The notes beneath the pieces were generated by a model. It was not told where the DNA came from. It ran no database searches and saw only the letters and a list, made by a program, of their open reading frames with translations. The position numbers and the translations under genes were made by a program. From Prevotellaceae bacterium UBA4301 (GTDB lineage: Bacteria > Bacteroidota > Bacteroidia > Bacteroidales > Bacteroidaceae), in contig DGUV01000066.1 of the NCBI GenBank assembly GCA_002395775.1, positions 1-64,000 of the forward strand: DNA of 64,000 nt. The letters are read 5' to 3'. The first letter of the stretch is position 1; every line of letters begins with the position of its first letter. Of this stretch, positions 26,100 to 34,556 are shown one piece after another.

Positions 26100-26177
26100 C
26101 CCCACCGGTGGGGGGTAATTCCCACGCTATTTGTTAACATTTCTAAAAGGGAAGGCAAAATCCATGCCTTCCCTTTT
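26100..26177 (+). terminator. Terminator after fusA2
   Basis: Perfect 13-bp stem AAAAGGGAAGGCA / TGCCTTCCCTTTT (26145-26157, 26165-26177) with a 7-nt loop. A 14-nt palindrome CCCCACCGGTGGGG at 26100-26113 lies directly after the stop codon. Confidence 0.8.
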
Positions 26178-26205
26178 GAAGTGTTAAAATATTGGTTTAC
26201 ATTTG
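26175..26205 (+). promoter_or_regulatory. rprX promoter, only 4 nt before the start codon
   Basis: TTTG (26175-26178), 19-nt gap, TACATTTG (26198-26205). The rprX ATG is at 26210, so the transcript would start at or near the ATG. The -33 box overlaps the end of the fusA2 terminator stem. Confidence 0.55.
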
Positions 26206-26209
26206 CAGC

Positions 26210-27727
26210 ATGAAACGTTGGGTTCTTTGGACAATAAGCATTGGCATTGGCATCAGTTTCGTTGTTCTACTGGTGCTGCAGAGCCAATATACTGGCATGA
26301 TGGTGAAGATGCGCAAGGAGCAGTTCGACGAGAGCGTGAAGCGCAGCCTTGACCAAGCCTCGCATGACCTGGAGCGTAACGAGACCTTCAACTACCTTGA
26401 GGGTATCGTCTCAAACTATGTCGAGGATTTGACCCAGGTGGATGACGACCACGAAACTCCCCATTCGAAGAAGGTGCTTGGCAATCCTACTCTCATGGGT
26501 GTGCAGCGTTTCGACACCATCAGCATGATGCCCCGTTTGTCGCTGGGTCTGAACCAGCGTTCTGGCTTTGCCATGCCCAGTCAGCAGTTCCAGATGGCAG
26601 TGCGCAATGCCTATCTCTATCAGAAAGGCATCCTCGACGAGGTCATCTACAGCATTCTTTACAGCGCCAGTTCCAGCCCGTTCGAGGAGCGCATCAACAC
26701 CAAAGTGCTTGATGCCAGTCTGCGCATGGCCTTGGAGCAGAATGGAGTGACGTTGCCCTTCCATTTCATGATCACTACCAGTGACGGGCGGGAGGTGTAT
26801 CGCTGTGCCGACTATGACGACCGTGGGGCGGAGTATTCCTATACCCAGACCCTCTTCCGCAACGACGCCTTTAATAAGATGGGGGTGGTGAAGGTGCACT
26901 TCCCCGATCGCAACAAGTACATCCTGGGCATCGGACGTCTGATGATGCCGGCCATGATATTCACGCTCATTTTGCTGATTCTCTTCATGTTCATTATCTA
27001 TCTCTTTGTGCGCCAGCGCAAAATCAATGAGATGAAGAACGACTTCGTCAACAACATGACCCATGAGTTTAAGACTCCCATCGCCAGCCTGTCGCTGGCC
27101 GCAGAGATGTTGGCCGACGAGAGTGTGAAGAAGAGTCCTGCCATGTATGACAATCTGGGCAAGGTCATCGACACGGAGACCAAGCGCCTGCGCTATCAGG
27201 TGGAGAAGGTGCTGCAGATGTCGCTCTATGACCACGACAACATCGCCCTGAAGCCCGTGGAACTGAATGCCGACGAACTGGTTGAGAACATCATAGGCAC
27301 CTCGTTTGCCCTGCAGGTAGAGAAACTGGGAGGTGACATTGATGCCCGCCTGGAGGCTGAGAACCCGAACATATACTTCGACGAGATGCACTTCACTAAC
27401 GTCATTTCCACCCTGCTCGACAATGCTGTAAAATATCGGCGTGAGGATGTGCCCGTGCATCTGCTTGTACGCTCTCATAATCAGGGCAGCAAGTACAGCC
27501 TGATTATCCAGGATAACGGCATCGGGATCAAAAAGGAAGACCTGAAGCGAATCTTCGTGAAGTTCTATCGTGTGCACACGGGCAACCAGCACAATGTCAA
27601 GGGCTTCGGTCTGGGACTTGCCTATGTCAAGAACATGATCCATCAGCACAAGGGCACTATCAAGGTGGAGAGCGAACCGGGGCAGGGTACTACATTTACG
27701 ATAACATTACCAACATTAAAAGCATAA
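26210..27727 (+). CDS. rprX: Sensor histidine kinase RprX
   Basis: 505 residues from MKRWVLWTIS. Membrane segments at about 5-25 and 250-272 enclose a 225-residue periplasmic sensor domain. Cytosolic part: dimerisation domain with the phospho-acceptor His in NNMTHEFKTPIASL (about residue 286), then the ATPase with LLDNAVKYR (N box), IIQDNGIGI (G1), VKGFGLGLAYVK (G2). It is followed after 6 bases by rprY. In Bacteroides fragilis RprXY was found as a regulator that can alter tetracycline response; the native signal is unclear. Confidence 0.9.
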   Translation: MKRWVLWTISIGIGISFVVLLVLQSQYTGMMVKMRKEQFDESVKRSLDQASHDLERNETFNYLEGIVSNYVEDLTQVDDDHETPHSKKVLGNPTLMGVQRFDTISMMPRLSLGLNQRSGFAMPSQQFQMAVRNAYLYQKGILDEVIYSILYSASSSPFEERINTKVLDASLRMALEQNGVTLPFHFMITTSDGREVYRCADYDDRGAEYSYTQTLFRNDAFNKMGVVKVHFPDRNKYILGIGRLMMPAMIFTLILLILFMFIIYLFVRQRKINEMKNDFVNNMTHEFKTPIASLSLAAEMLADESVKKSPAMYDNLGKVIDTETKRLRYQVEKVLQMSLYDHDNIALKPVELNADELVENIIGTSFALQVEKLGGDIDARLEAENPNIYFDEMHFTNVISTLLDNAVKYRREDVPVHLLVRSHNQGSKYSLIIQDNGIGIKKEDLKRIFVKFYRVHTGNQHNVKGFGLGLAYVKNMIHQHKGTIKVESEPGQGTTFTITLPTLKA

Positions 27728-27733
27728 GAGACT

Positions 27734-28447
27734 ATGGAGACGAAACAACACATCCTTCTTTGTGAAGATGACGAGAGCCTGGGCATGCTGCTTCGGGAGT
27801 ATTTGCAGGCCAAGGGCTACGATGCCGAACTTTGTCTGGATGGCGAGGCTGGCTATCGTGCCTTCATGAAGAGTCATTACGACATGTGTGTGCTGGACGT
27901 GATGATGCCCAAGAAAGACGGCTTCACACTGGCACAGGAAATTCGCGAGGTCAATTCCGAAGTGCCCATCATCTTCCTCACGGCAAAGAACCTGAAGGAG
28001 GACATCTTCGAGGGCTTCAGGATTGGTGCCGACGACTATCTGACCAAGCCCTTCTCTATGGACGAACTGGTCTTTCGCATGGAGGCTGTCCTGCGCAGGG
28101 TGAGAGGCGTGAAGACTCCCGCTCCCATACAGTACATTCTGGGCAGTTTCACCTTTGACATCCAGCGCCAAATCCTTTCGCACGGCGACGAGCAGGTGAA
28201 GCTGACCACGAAGGAGAGCGAACTGCTGGCCCTGCTGTGCAACCATGCCAATGAGGTGTTGCTGCGCGAGATGGCCCTGAAGAGCATCTGGATTGATGAC
28301 AACTACTTCAATGCCCGCTCAATGGACGTCTATATCACCAAGCTGCGCAAGCACCTTAAGGCCGACCCTTCGATAGAAATCAACAATGTCCACGGCAAGG
28401 GCTACAAGCTGATTGTTCCCGACGGTATCCAGACCGTGCTGGAATAG
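27734..28447 (+). CDS. rprY: Response regulator RprY, OmpR family
   Basis: 237 residues. Receiver domain 1-120: acidic pocket CEDDES, phospho-acceptor Asp in VLDVMMPKKDGF (about 55), LTAKN and DDYLTKPF (Lys about 105). OmpR/PhoB winged-helix domain 135-230, LTTKESELLALLCNHANEVLLRE and NNVHGKGYKL. Partner of RprX encoded just before it. Ends with an efficient terminator at 28471. Confidence 0.93.
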   Translation: METKQHILLCEDDESLGMLLREYLQAKGYDAELCLDGEAGYRAFMKSHYDMCVLDVMMPKKDGFTLAQEIREVNSEVPIIFLTAKNLKEDIFEGFRIGADDYLTKPFSMDELVFRMEAVLRRVRGVKTPAPIQYILGSFTFDIQRQILSHGDEQVKLTTKESELLALLCNHANEVLLREMALKSIWIDDNYFNARSMDVYITKLRKHLKADPSIEINNVHGKGYKLIVPDGIQTVLE

Positions 28448-28470
28448 GGGAGACCCTGCTATAAAAAAAG

Positions 28471-28503
28471 AAGGCGGACCGCACGCAATGTGCAGTCCGC
28501 CTT
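28471..28503. terminator. Bidirectional terminator between rprY and a small membrane-protein gene
   Basis: AAGGCGGAC / GTCCGCCTT with an inner GCAC/GTGC pair (28471-28503), preceded by an A-run and followed by TTCCTTTTCTT, so it can stop transcription from both convergent genes. Confidence 0.8.
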
Positions 28504-28523
28504 TCCTTTTCTTCTCTTATTGC

Positions 28524-28688
28524 CTACTTCGTGCGCTTTGTGATGACGATGTGAGCGATGAGGCCAGCCAGAATCAGGCCCAGGCCAGTGAACTGAACGG
28601 GGTTGTAGTCAACCCACTCTGCAAAATAGCTAACCAGCAGCACCAGAGCGCCCAGCACGATCAGCAATATACCTAAGTAATTCTTCAT
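28524..28688 (-). CDS. Small two-helix membrane protein (54 aa)
   Basis: Starts MKNYLGILLIVLGALVLLVS; two hydrophobic stretches (3-21 and 30-48) separated by FAEWVDYNPVQ, and a basic C-terminal end (ITKRTK). I recognise it only as a type of short inner-membrane protein common in Bacteroidales, function unknown. The longer frame from 28802 lacks a ribosome site and covers intergenic DNA. Convergent with rprY. Confidence 0.65.
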   Translation of the reverse strand: MKNYLGILLIVLGALVLLVSYFAEWVDYNPVQFTGLGLILAGLIAHIVITKRTK

Positions 28689-28809
28689 AGTTATGTTTGT
28701 TATTGTTCTGTTATCGTCACTATTCGAATACAAAGTAACACAAAAAAAATGATACTGCGAAACAAATAGGGCAAAAAAAGCCCCTTCGCCCCAATTATCC
28801 ATGCAATCC

Positions 28810-28841
28810 TTTGGCCATGTCAGGGAAAAACACTATCTTTG
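28810..28841 (+). promoter_or_regulatory. Promoter of the rpsF-rpsR-rplI operon
   Basis: TTTG (28810-28813), 20-nt gap, TATCTTTG (28834-28841). Leaves a leader of about 45 nt before rpsF; no obvious S6/S18-binding fold was worked out. Confidence 0.65.
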
Positions 28842-28890
28842 CACCGCTTTTTGCGAATTTAAACTAATTATTAATCAACAAAAACGTATT

Positions 28891-29235
28891 ATGAACCAGT
28901 ACGAAACCGTTTTCATTTTGACTCCCGTTTTGTCTGATGATCAGATGAAGGAAACGGTAAACAAGTTCAAGGGCCTGCTCGTTGACAACGGCGCAGAGAT
29001 GCTCAATGAAGAGCTGTGGGGCCTGAAGAAGTTGGCTTATCCTATCCAGAAGAAATCCACGGGATTCTATGTGTTGTTTGAGTTCAAGGCCGAGCCTACA
29101 CTCATCAAGAAGCTGGAGACCCAGTTCCGCCGCGACGAGAAGGTCATCCGTTTCCAGACCGTGAAGTTAGAGAAGTATGCCATCGAGTATGCTGAAAAAC
29201 GTCGTAACAAAAAAGCTAACAAGGAGGAGGCATAA
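28891..29235 (+). CDS. rpsF: 30S ribosomal protein S6
   Basis: 114 residues from MNQYETVFIL; full S6 ferredoxin-like fold with YETVFILTPVLSDDQ, GLKKLAYPIQKKSTGFYVLFEF and the helix DEKVIRFQTVKLEK. Binds with S18 to the central domain of 16S rRNA. First gene of the operon with rpsR (3-base gap) and rplI. Confidence 0.97.
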   Translation: MNQYETVFILTPVLSDDQMKETVNKFKGLLVDNGAEMLNEELWGLKKLAYPIQKKSTGFYVLFEFKAEPTLIKKLETQFRRDEKVIRFQTVKLEKYAIEYAEKRRNKKANKEEA

Positions 29236-29238
29236 ACT

Positions 29239-29508
29239 ATGGCACAGCAAGCAAGTGAAATCCGTTATCTTAACGCTCCTGCCATCGACACGAAGCGTAA
29301 GAAGTATTGCCGTTTCAAGAAGAGCGGTATTAAGTACATCGACTACAAGGACCCCGAGTTCCTGAAGAAGTTCCTCAACGAGCAGGGCAAGATTCTGCCC
29401 CGTCGCATCACCGGCACTTCACTGAAGTATCAGCGTCGTGTGGCTCAGGCTGTCAAGCGTGCCCGTCAGCTCGCACTGCTGCCCTTCGTAACCGATTTGA
29501 TGAAATAA
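29239..29508 (+). CDS. rpsR: 30S ribosomal protein S18
   Basis: 89 residues. KKYCRFKKSGIKYIDYKDPE and ILPRRITGTSLKYQRRVAQA are the S18 core; a short N-terminal extension AQQASEIRYLNAPAIDT is common in Bacteroidales. Sits between rpsF and rplI as is usual. Confidence 0.97.
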   Translation: MAQQASEIRYLNAPAIDTKRKKYCRFKKSGIKYIDYKDPEFLKKFLNEQGKILPRRITGTSLKYQRRVAQAVKRARQLALLPFVTDLMK

Positions 29509-29529
29509 TTAAAGTAGGAGGTAAGATAT

Positions 29530-30087
29530 ATGGAAATTATTCTGAAAGAAGATGTTATCGGCTTGGGTTACAAGAACGATATCGTGAATGTTAAGTCTGG
29601 TTACGGACGTAACTATCTTATCCCCCAGGGCAAGGGTGTCATTGCATCCGAGAGTGCTAAGAAGGTGTTGGCCGAGAACCTGCGTCAGCAGGCTGTGAAG
29701 CTCGCCAAGATCAAGGAAGCTGCTCAGGCCGTTGCCGACAAACTGGCCGGTGTGGCTCTGACCATCGAGACCAAGGTGAGCAACTCTGGCTCCATCTATG
29801 GTTCGGTCAACTCTCTCCAGATTGCCGAAGAGCTGCAGAAGCTGGGCTTCGACATCGACCGCAAGAAGATTGTGGTGAAGGATGTGAAGTCGGTTGGCGA
29901 CTATGTAGCTGTTGTTAAGCTTCACAAGGAGGTTAGCGCCGAGGTTCCCTTCACGGTTGTTGCCGAAGGTGCTCCCGTTGTTGAGGAAGCTCCTGCTGCC
30001 GTTGAAGAGGCTCCCGCCGTTGTCGAGGAAGCTCCCGTCGAGGAGGCTCCCGAGGCTGAGGAGGTTGCTGAAGAGTCTGCTGAGTAA
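29530..30087 (+). CDS. rplI: 50S ribosomal protein L9 with acidic C-terminal tail
   Basis: 185 residues, against about 148 for typical L9. Residues 1-148 hold both L9 domains (MEIILKEDVIGLGYKNDIVNV, GYGRNYLIP, VTIE-type linker, and the C-terminal domain with IYGSVNSLQIAEEL). The extra 37 residues are repeats of Val-Val-Glu-Glu-Ala-Pro, strongly acidic. Such tails occur in other Bacteroidales L9 proteins; their role is unknown. A good AGGAGGTAA ribosome site precedes the ATG. Confidence 0.96.
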   Translation: MEIILKEDVIGLGYKNDIVNVKSGYGRNYLIPQGKGVIASESAKKVLAENLRQQAVKLAKIKEAAQAVADKLAGVALTIETKVSNSGSIYGSVNSLQIAEELQKLGFDIDRKKIVVKDVKSVGDYVAVVKLHKEVSAEVPFTVVAEGAPVVEEAPAAVEEAPAVVEEAPVEEAPEAEEVAEESAE

Positions 30088-30110
30088 TCAGTCCGAGACC
30101 ATAACGTATG

Positions 30111-30148
30111 AATCCCGGTTCCCCTGGTGGGGAATCGGGATTTCTTTT
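30111..30148 (+). terminator. Terminator of the ribosomal operon
   Basis: AATCCCG-g-TTCCCC pairs with GGGGAA-t-CGGGATT (30111-30142), followed by TCTTTTT. Confidence 0.85.
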
Positions 30149-30181
30149 TGCTCAGTCGCCCTTTCTCTCTCTGTCTGGGGA

Positions 30182-30216
30182 CAAAAAAAGAAGGACTGCA
30201 CTCCCGTGCAATCCTT
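30182..30216 (-). terminator. Terminator of the small lipoprotein gene
   Basis: AAGGA..GCAC / GTGC..TCCTT stem (30191-30216); on the minus strand it is followed by a run of seven T (30183-30189). Confidence 0.75.
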
Positions 30217-30239
30217 CAAGACCTATTGTTCGTCTCTGA

Positions 30240-30416
30240 TTACTCAGCTACAACAGTAGTGTCAACTGCTACAGTGTCAGCAACCTCTACGGTGTCAACA
30301 ACCTCAACAGTGTCAACTGCTACGGTGTCTTCAACCTCGGCCTTCTGAGTGCCGTTTCCGCAAGAAGCGAAAGAGATAGCTGCAACAGCTACGAACATAA
30401 ATGCTAACTTCTTCAT
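30240..30416 (-). CDS. Small repeat-containing lipoprotein (58 aa)
   Basis: MKKLAFMFVAVAAISFASCG: signal peptide with lipobox (Cys19). The mature 39 residues consist of Asp-Thr-Val repeats (VDTVEVVDTVEVADTVAVD), acidic and Thr/Val-rich, so a probable extended or surface-exposed peptide. No family recognised. A TAACTTTG box lies on the minus strand at 30468-30475 and a strong terminator follows the stop, so it is a one-gene transcript and probably well expressed. Confidence 0.75.
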   Translation of the reverse strand: MKKLAFMFVAVAAISFASCGNGTQKAEVEDTVAVDTVEVVDTVEVADTVAVDTTVVAE

Positions 30417-30621
30417 TTTCTTTTTAGTTTAATTAGTAAAACAATCAATTGCTCTTAAAACCGAGTGCAAAGTTACGCACTTTTTCAATACGTTGTATCA
30501 CCAAAGGGCAACTTTTTTTCAACTTTTTTTCAACTTTTTTGGCCGTATTTCATAACGGGTTGATTATTAACGCGATACATTTTCTCCTTAGGAGGACCTA
30601 AAAGAAGCTTTGAGGGAAATG

Positions 30622-30653
30622 TTTGTGTCTTTGCGACGTTTGTTGTACCTTTG
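30622..30653 (+). promoter_or_regulatory. mtaB promoter, 4 nt before the start codon
   Basis: TTTG (30622-30625), 20-nt gap, TACCTTTG (30646-30653); ATG at 30658. Just upstream, three tandem CAACTTTTTTT units lie at about 30509-30539. Confidence 0.55.
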
Positions 30654-30657
30654 CATC

Positions 30658-32019
30658 ATGAATCAGCAATCAATCCTGGCCGGAAAGCGGGCTATCTATT
30701 ACACGTTGGGCTGCAAACTGAACTTTGCCGAGACCTCCTCGGTGGCTGCCCGGCTTGAGGAACTCGGTGTCGTGCGTGCCCGTAAGGGTGAGCAAGCCGA
30801 CCTGTGTTTCGTGAATACCTGTAGTGTCACCGAGGTGGCCGACCACAAGTGTCGCCAAGCCATCCACAAACTCGTCAGGCAGCATCCCGGAGCCTTCGTG
30901 GTGGTCACGGGTTGCTATGCCCAGTTGCGCCCGGCCGACATTGCAGCCATCCCTGGCGTTGCCCTGGTGCTCGGTGTTGAGCAGAAGGGTAGGGCCGTGG
31001 AAATGATTTGTAATCATTTCACAGAGAACGCAGAGAAGACAGAGGGCACAGAGAAGACAGATGACGCAGAGCGTAAAGCATGTAAAAGAGGGGCCTTTGT
31101 TCCTTCCTGTTCGTGTGGCGACCGCACACGTTACTTCCTTAAGGTGCAGGACGGCTGCGACTATTTCTGCACCTACTGCACCATACCGTTCGCCCGTGGG
31201 CGCAGCCGGAACGGAACCATCGCCTCCCTGGTGGCTCAGGCCGAGGAGGTGGCAGCCAAGGGGGGCAAGGAGATTGTCATCACGGGGGTGAACATTGGTG
31301 ACTTCGGCAAATCTACGGGCGAGTCGTTCCTCGACCTCATCCGCACACTTGATCAGGTGCAAGGCATCGAGCGCTATCGCATCAGCAGCATCGAGCCCAA
31401 CCTGCTGACCGACGAGGTGCTGCAGTTCTGTGCCGCGAGCCGTACCTTCATGCCCCACTTCCATGTGCCCCTGCAGTCGGGCAGCGACGAGGTGCTGCGC
31501 CTCATGCATCGCCGTTATGACACGGCCCTCTTCCGTCAGAAGATGATGCGCATACGCGAACTCATGCCCGACGCCTTCATTGGGGTCGATGTCATTGTGG
31601 GCATGCGGGGCGAGACCGACGAATTCTTCCGCGAGGCGCTCGACTTCATGGACAGCGTGCCCGTGAGTCAGTACCATGTCTTCAGCTACAGCGAACGTCC
31701 CGGCACCAAGGCCCTCAACATTCCCCACCGCGTCACTCCCCAAGAAAAGCATTGTCGCAGCCAGCAGGTGCTGAAGCTCAGTGATGCTCACACGCGCGCG
31801 TTCTATAATAAGTATATAGGCACCGTCCGTCCCGTGCTCCTCGAGCATGGCAAGAAGGGCGTGATTGGAGGCTTCACGGACAACTACATTCGGGTTACGA
31901 CCTCCAGCTTCCCCCTGGGAGGAACGATGCCTGCCGACAATGTGATTGTGCCCATGCTCCTTACGGGTTGGAACGAAGCAGGAGACGCTTTGACCGGAGA
32001 ATTGATATCAGGGAGTTGA
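30658..32019 (+). CDS. mtaB: tRNA t6A37 methylthiotransferase MtaB
   Basis: 453 residues from MNQQSILAGK. N-terminal UPF0004 domain with three cluster cysteines (Cys19 in TLGCKLN, Cys55 in NTCSVT, Cys86 in TGCYAQ), radical-SAM motif Cys167-x3-Cys171-x2-Cys174 (DGCDYFCTYCTIPFARG), and a TRAM-like C-terminal region. It adds a methylthio group to t6A at position 37 of ANN-decoding tRNAs. KLN after the first Cys and family spacing favour MtaB over MiaB/RimO. A hydrophilic insert of about 25 residues (119-144, rich in Glu/Lys/Thr) is encoded by a CACAGAGAAGACAGAGG-type DNA repeat. Confidence 0.9.
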   Translation: MNQQSILAGKRAIYYTLGCKLNFAETSSVAARLEELGVVRARKGEQADLCFVNTCSVTEVADHKCRQAIHKLVRQHPGAFVVVTGCYAQLRPADIAAIPGVALVLGVEQKGRAVEMICNHFTENAEKTEGTEKTDDAERKACKRGAFVPSCSCGDRTRYFLKVQDGCDYFCTYCTIPFARGRSRNGTIASLVAQAEEVAAKGGKEIVITGVNIGDFGKSTGESFLDLIRTLDQVQGIERYRISSIEPNLLTDEVLQFCAASRTFMPHFHVPLQSGSDEVLRLMHRRYDTALFRQKMMRIRELMPDAFIGVDVIVGMRGETDEFFREALDFMDSVPVSQYHVFSYSERPGTKALNIPHRVTPQEKHCRSQQVLKLSDAHTRAFYNKYIGTVRPVLLEHGKKGVIGGFTDNYIRVTTSSFPLGGTMPADNVIVPMLLTGWNEAGDALTGELISGS

Positions 32020-32043
32020 GAATAGATAAACTAACAATTGACA

Positions 32044-33102
32044 ATGAAGAGAATAGCCATCGTCATCCTGAATTGGAATGGGGCAGACATGATGCGTCGG
32101 TTCCTTCCTTCTGTTGTGGCAAACTCACCAGAGGCCGACGTCATCGTCATCGACAACGGGAGCACCGACGCCAGCCTGCAATACCTTAGAGACGAGATGC
32201 CCCAGGTGCGCATCATCGCGCTTGATAAGAACTATGGCTTTGCCGAGGGCTATCACCTTGGACTGAAGAAGCTGGAAGAGGAATCCCTTTCCTTGGAAGA
32301 GGGGATGGGGGAGAGGTATTACCTGCTCCTGAACAGCGATGTGGAGGTGCGCGAAGGCTGGCTCCAGCCCATGTTCGCCTACATGGAGGCCCATCCCGAA
32401 GTGGCTGCCTGCCAGCCCAAGCTCCTGTGCCAGTGGGCTCCCGAGATGTTTGAGTATGCCGGTGCGTCGGGAGGATACATCGATGCGCTGGGCTATCCCT
32501 ATTGCCGTGGCCGCATCTTCGGTACGGTGGAGAAGGACGAGGGGCAGTACGACGACGTGGTGCCTGTGCTCTGGGCCACTGGGGCCGCCTTGCTCATTCG
32601 CAGTCGCGACTATTGGGAAGTGGGCGGATTGGACGGCCGCTTCTTTGCCCATCAGGAGGAGATAGACCTCTGCTGGCGCCTTCGCAGTCGAGGACGTGGC
32701 GTGGTATGTGTACCGCAAAGCGTGGCCTACCATCTGGGCGGTGGGACTTTGCCTCAGGGCAATCCGAAGAAGGACTACCTCAACTTTCGCAACAACCTCC
32801 TCCTGCTTTACAAGAATCTGCCTGCAGGTCGGCTATGGAAGGTCCTGTTCCTGCGCTTCTGGCTCGATGCCCTTGCCAGTGTGCGCTTCGTCCTGCGCGG
32901 TCAGTTCCGTTCGTTCTTGACCGTTTGGCGTGCGCGCTTTGATTTCTGGTGTCTCCTACCGCAGTTCCGTAAGGACAGGAAAGAGAACCTTCGCCTGTCT
33001 AAGCTCTCGCCCGTGCCCGAGCAATCCTCCTTCTCCCTGCTTTGGCGATACTATGTTAAAGGCCAGAATACCTTTGAAAAATTGATGATTGACAATGAAT
33101 GA
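32044..33102 (+). CDS. Family 2 glycosyltransferase
   Basis: 352 residues from MKRIAIVILNWNG. GT-A fold: VILNWNGADMM, VIVIDNGSTDAS, LLLNSDVEV (metal-binding DxD-like), FAHQEEIDLCWRLRSRG (catalytic ED region). A C-terminal amphipathic segment (about 260-290) may touch the membrane. Likely adds a sugar such as rhamnose or another hexose to a surface polysaccharide. A 12-residue insert (EEESLSLEEGMG, about 80-91) falls between the binding region and the SDV motif and looks like a decayed palindromic element. Next gene overlaps or abuts its stop. Confidence 0.88.
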   Translation: MKRIAIVILNWNGADMMRRFLPSVVANSPEADVIVIDNGSTDASLQYLRDEMPQVRIIALDKNYGFAEGYHLGLKKLEEESLSLEEGMGERYYLLLNSDVEVREGWLQPMFAYMEAHPEVAACQPKLLCQWAPEMFEYAGASGGYIDALGYPYCRGRIFGTVEKDEGQYDDVVPVLWATGAALLIRSRDYWEVGGLDGRFFAHQEEIDLCWRLRSRGRGVVCVPQSVAYHLGGGTLPQGNPKKDYLNFRNNLLLLYKNLPAGRLWKVLFLRFWLDALASVRFVLRGQFRSFLTVWRARFDFWCLLPQFRKDRKENLRLSKLSPVPEQSSFSLLWRYYVKGQNTFEKLMIDNE

Positions 33103-33109
33103 TAGACCG

Positions 33110-33856
33110 ATGAAAGCAGATGCAACTACTCCCTCCCTTCGGGGAGGGAAAGGGGTAGGGGTCTTATATCTCATCCCCTGCACCCTTGGTGATACGCCTG
33201 TGGAGCAGGTGCTTCCAGCATATAATATGGAGATCGTCCGAGGCCTTCGCCACTTCATTGTGGAGGAGATACGCACGGCGCGACGTTTCCTGCGGCGCCT
33301 CGACCGCGAGTTCCCCATCGACGACTCCACCTTCTACGAGATGGGCAAGCATGCCGATGAGGCGCGCTTTGCCTCTTATCTGCGCCCCATTGCCGAGGGT
33401 CACGATGTGGGAGTCATCAGCGAGGCCGGTTGCCCTGCCGTGGCCGACCCCGGTGCCGACATTGTGGCCATAGCCCAGCGAAAGTGCATTCGTGTCGTGC
33501 CGTTAGTAGGTCCAAACAGCATGATACTGGCCGTCATGGCCAGCGGACTCAATGGTCAGAGCTTTGCCTTCAATGGCTATCTGCCCATCGACGAGGGCGA
33601 GCGGGCGCGGCGCCTACAGGTTCTGGAGAAACGTGCCCAGCACGAACGTCAGACCCAGCTCTTCATCGAGACGCCCTACCGCAATCATCGTCTCTTCGAG
33701 ACCCTTGTCCGCACGCTCGGCCCCAAGACGCGCCTTTGCGTTGCAGCAGGCCTTACGACGCCAGATGAATGGGTTCAGACCCACACCGTCTCGGAGTGGC
33801 GCAAGTTGGGGCTGCCCGACCTCGCCAAGACGCCTTCCATCTTCCTCTTCCTCTGA
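33110..33856 (+). CDS. RsmI-like SAM-dependent methyltransferase (tetrapyrrole methylase fold)
   Basis: 248 residues. VLYLIPCTLGDTPVEQVLP, VGVISEAGCPAVADPGAD and VPLVGPNSMILAVMASGLNGQSFAFNGYLP are hallmarks of RsmI and its Bacteroidales paralog. RsmI methylates C1402 of 16S rRNA; this shorter paralog's substrate is not certain. The residues MKADATTPSLRGGKGVG before the normal start are encoded by a GC-rich palindromic element inserted right after the start codon. An alternative ATG at 33095 overlaps the glycosyltransferase stop. Confidence 0.85.
   Translation: MKADATTPSLRGGKGVGVLYLIPCTLGDTPVEQVLPAYNMEIVRGLRHFIVEEIRTARRFLRRLDREFPIDDSTFYEMGKHADEARFASYLRPIAEGHDVGVISEAGCPAVADPGADIVAIAQRKCIRVVPLVGPNSMILAVMASGLNGQSFAFNGYLPIDEGERARRLQVLEKRAQHERQTQLFIETPYRNHRLFETLVRTLGPKTRLCVAAGLTTPDEWVQTHTVSEWRKLGLPDLAKTPSIFLFL
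33129..33161 (+). repeat. GC-rich palindromic element in the RsmI-like gene
   Basis: CCCTCCC-ttcg-GGGAGGG (33131-33148), a 7-bp stem with UUCG-type loop, then AAAGGGGTAGGGG. Read in frame it gives PSLRGGKGVG. Confidence 0.75.
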
Positions 33857-33881
33857 CCAATGCAAGCCTTCCCGCTTACGT

Positions 33882-34556
33882 TTAGGTGTCGGGCTGTCCT
33901 TCCTTGCTGTCACGTGGCAGGATGTCGAGTATCTCGTCCAGTTCCTCTTGGTTGCCCCAGTAGAGGCGATTGAGGTTGGCGGTGATGTCGTTGATGATAT
34001 GGACGCGCTTCTTGATGACGCGGTTGATGACAAGGAAGAGCATTATGACCCCGACGGCCAGTGCGCCAATCAGCATGTAACGTCCTGTGGGCGTGAGATA
34101 ATCGCTGATGATGAGGTAGGTAGCAGGCACCAGAGGCACAAGCCAGAAGTAGGGCGTTTCCATGTAGTCGTAGCTGTAGTCCTTACGCATGCGCTTAATG
34201 TGGCCCAGTAGAGTGGCGAGGTCTTGGTTGTCCTGCATGAGGCGGTCGAGGCGTTTGCGTCGCTGGTACACGTTGTAGGCTGTCTGCAGGCAGATAAAGA
34301 AGAGTAAGGTAAAGAGCAGAACCTGTTGCCAACTCCTTGCGCCCTCGATGATGAGGACTGACGGCCAGTAGATGGCTATCAGCACCCATAGGACCATCTG
34401 CCACCACCCTGGGCGCAGACGACGGGCCAGTTGGGCAATGGACTCGCGTATTTGGTCGAGGGAGACAATGTCCTCCTTGTGCAGTCGCTCCCGCAACAAT
34501 GCCATCGGGGCCTTGAGAGCCTGCAGTTCGTCGGTTGTGTGCTGTTGTTCCATCAT
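33882..34556 (-). CDS. Membrane protein co-transcribed with an ECF sigma factor
   Basis: 224 residues. A cytosolic helical N-terminus (1-48), then hydrophobic segments at about 55-75, 78-97, 138-155 and 160-178, and a C-terminal helical tail. No family recognised beyond being the usual second gene after this class of sigma factor in Bacteroidales; the start overlaps the sigma stop by 4 bases (ATGA). It may act as an anti-sigma factor or membrane sensor, but no known anti-sigma motif is visible. Confidence 0.6.
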   Translation of the reverse strand: MMEQQHTTDELQALKAPMALLRERLHKEDIVSLDQIRESIAQLARRLRPGWWQMVLWVLIAIYWPSVLIIEGARSWQQVLLFTLLFFICLQTAYNVYQRRKRLDRLMQDNQDLATLLGHIKRMRKDYSYDYMETPYFWLVPLVPATYLIISDYLTPTGRYMLIGALAVGVIMLFLVINRVIKKRVHIINDITANLNRLYWGNQEELDEILDILPRDSKEGQPDT

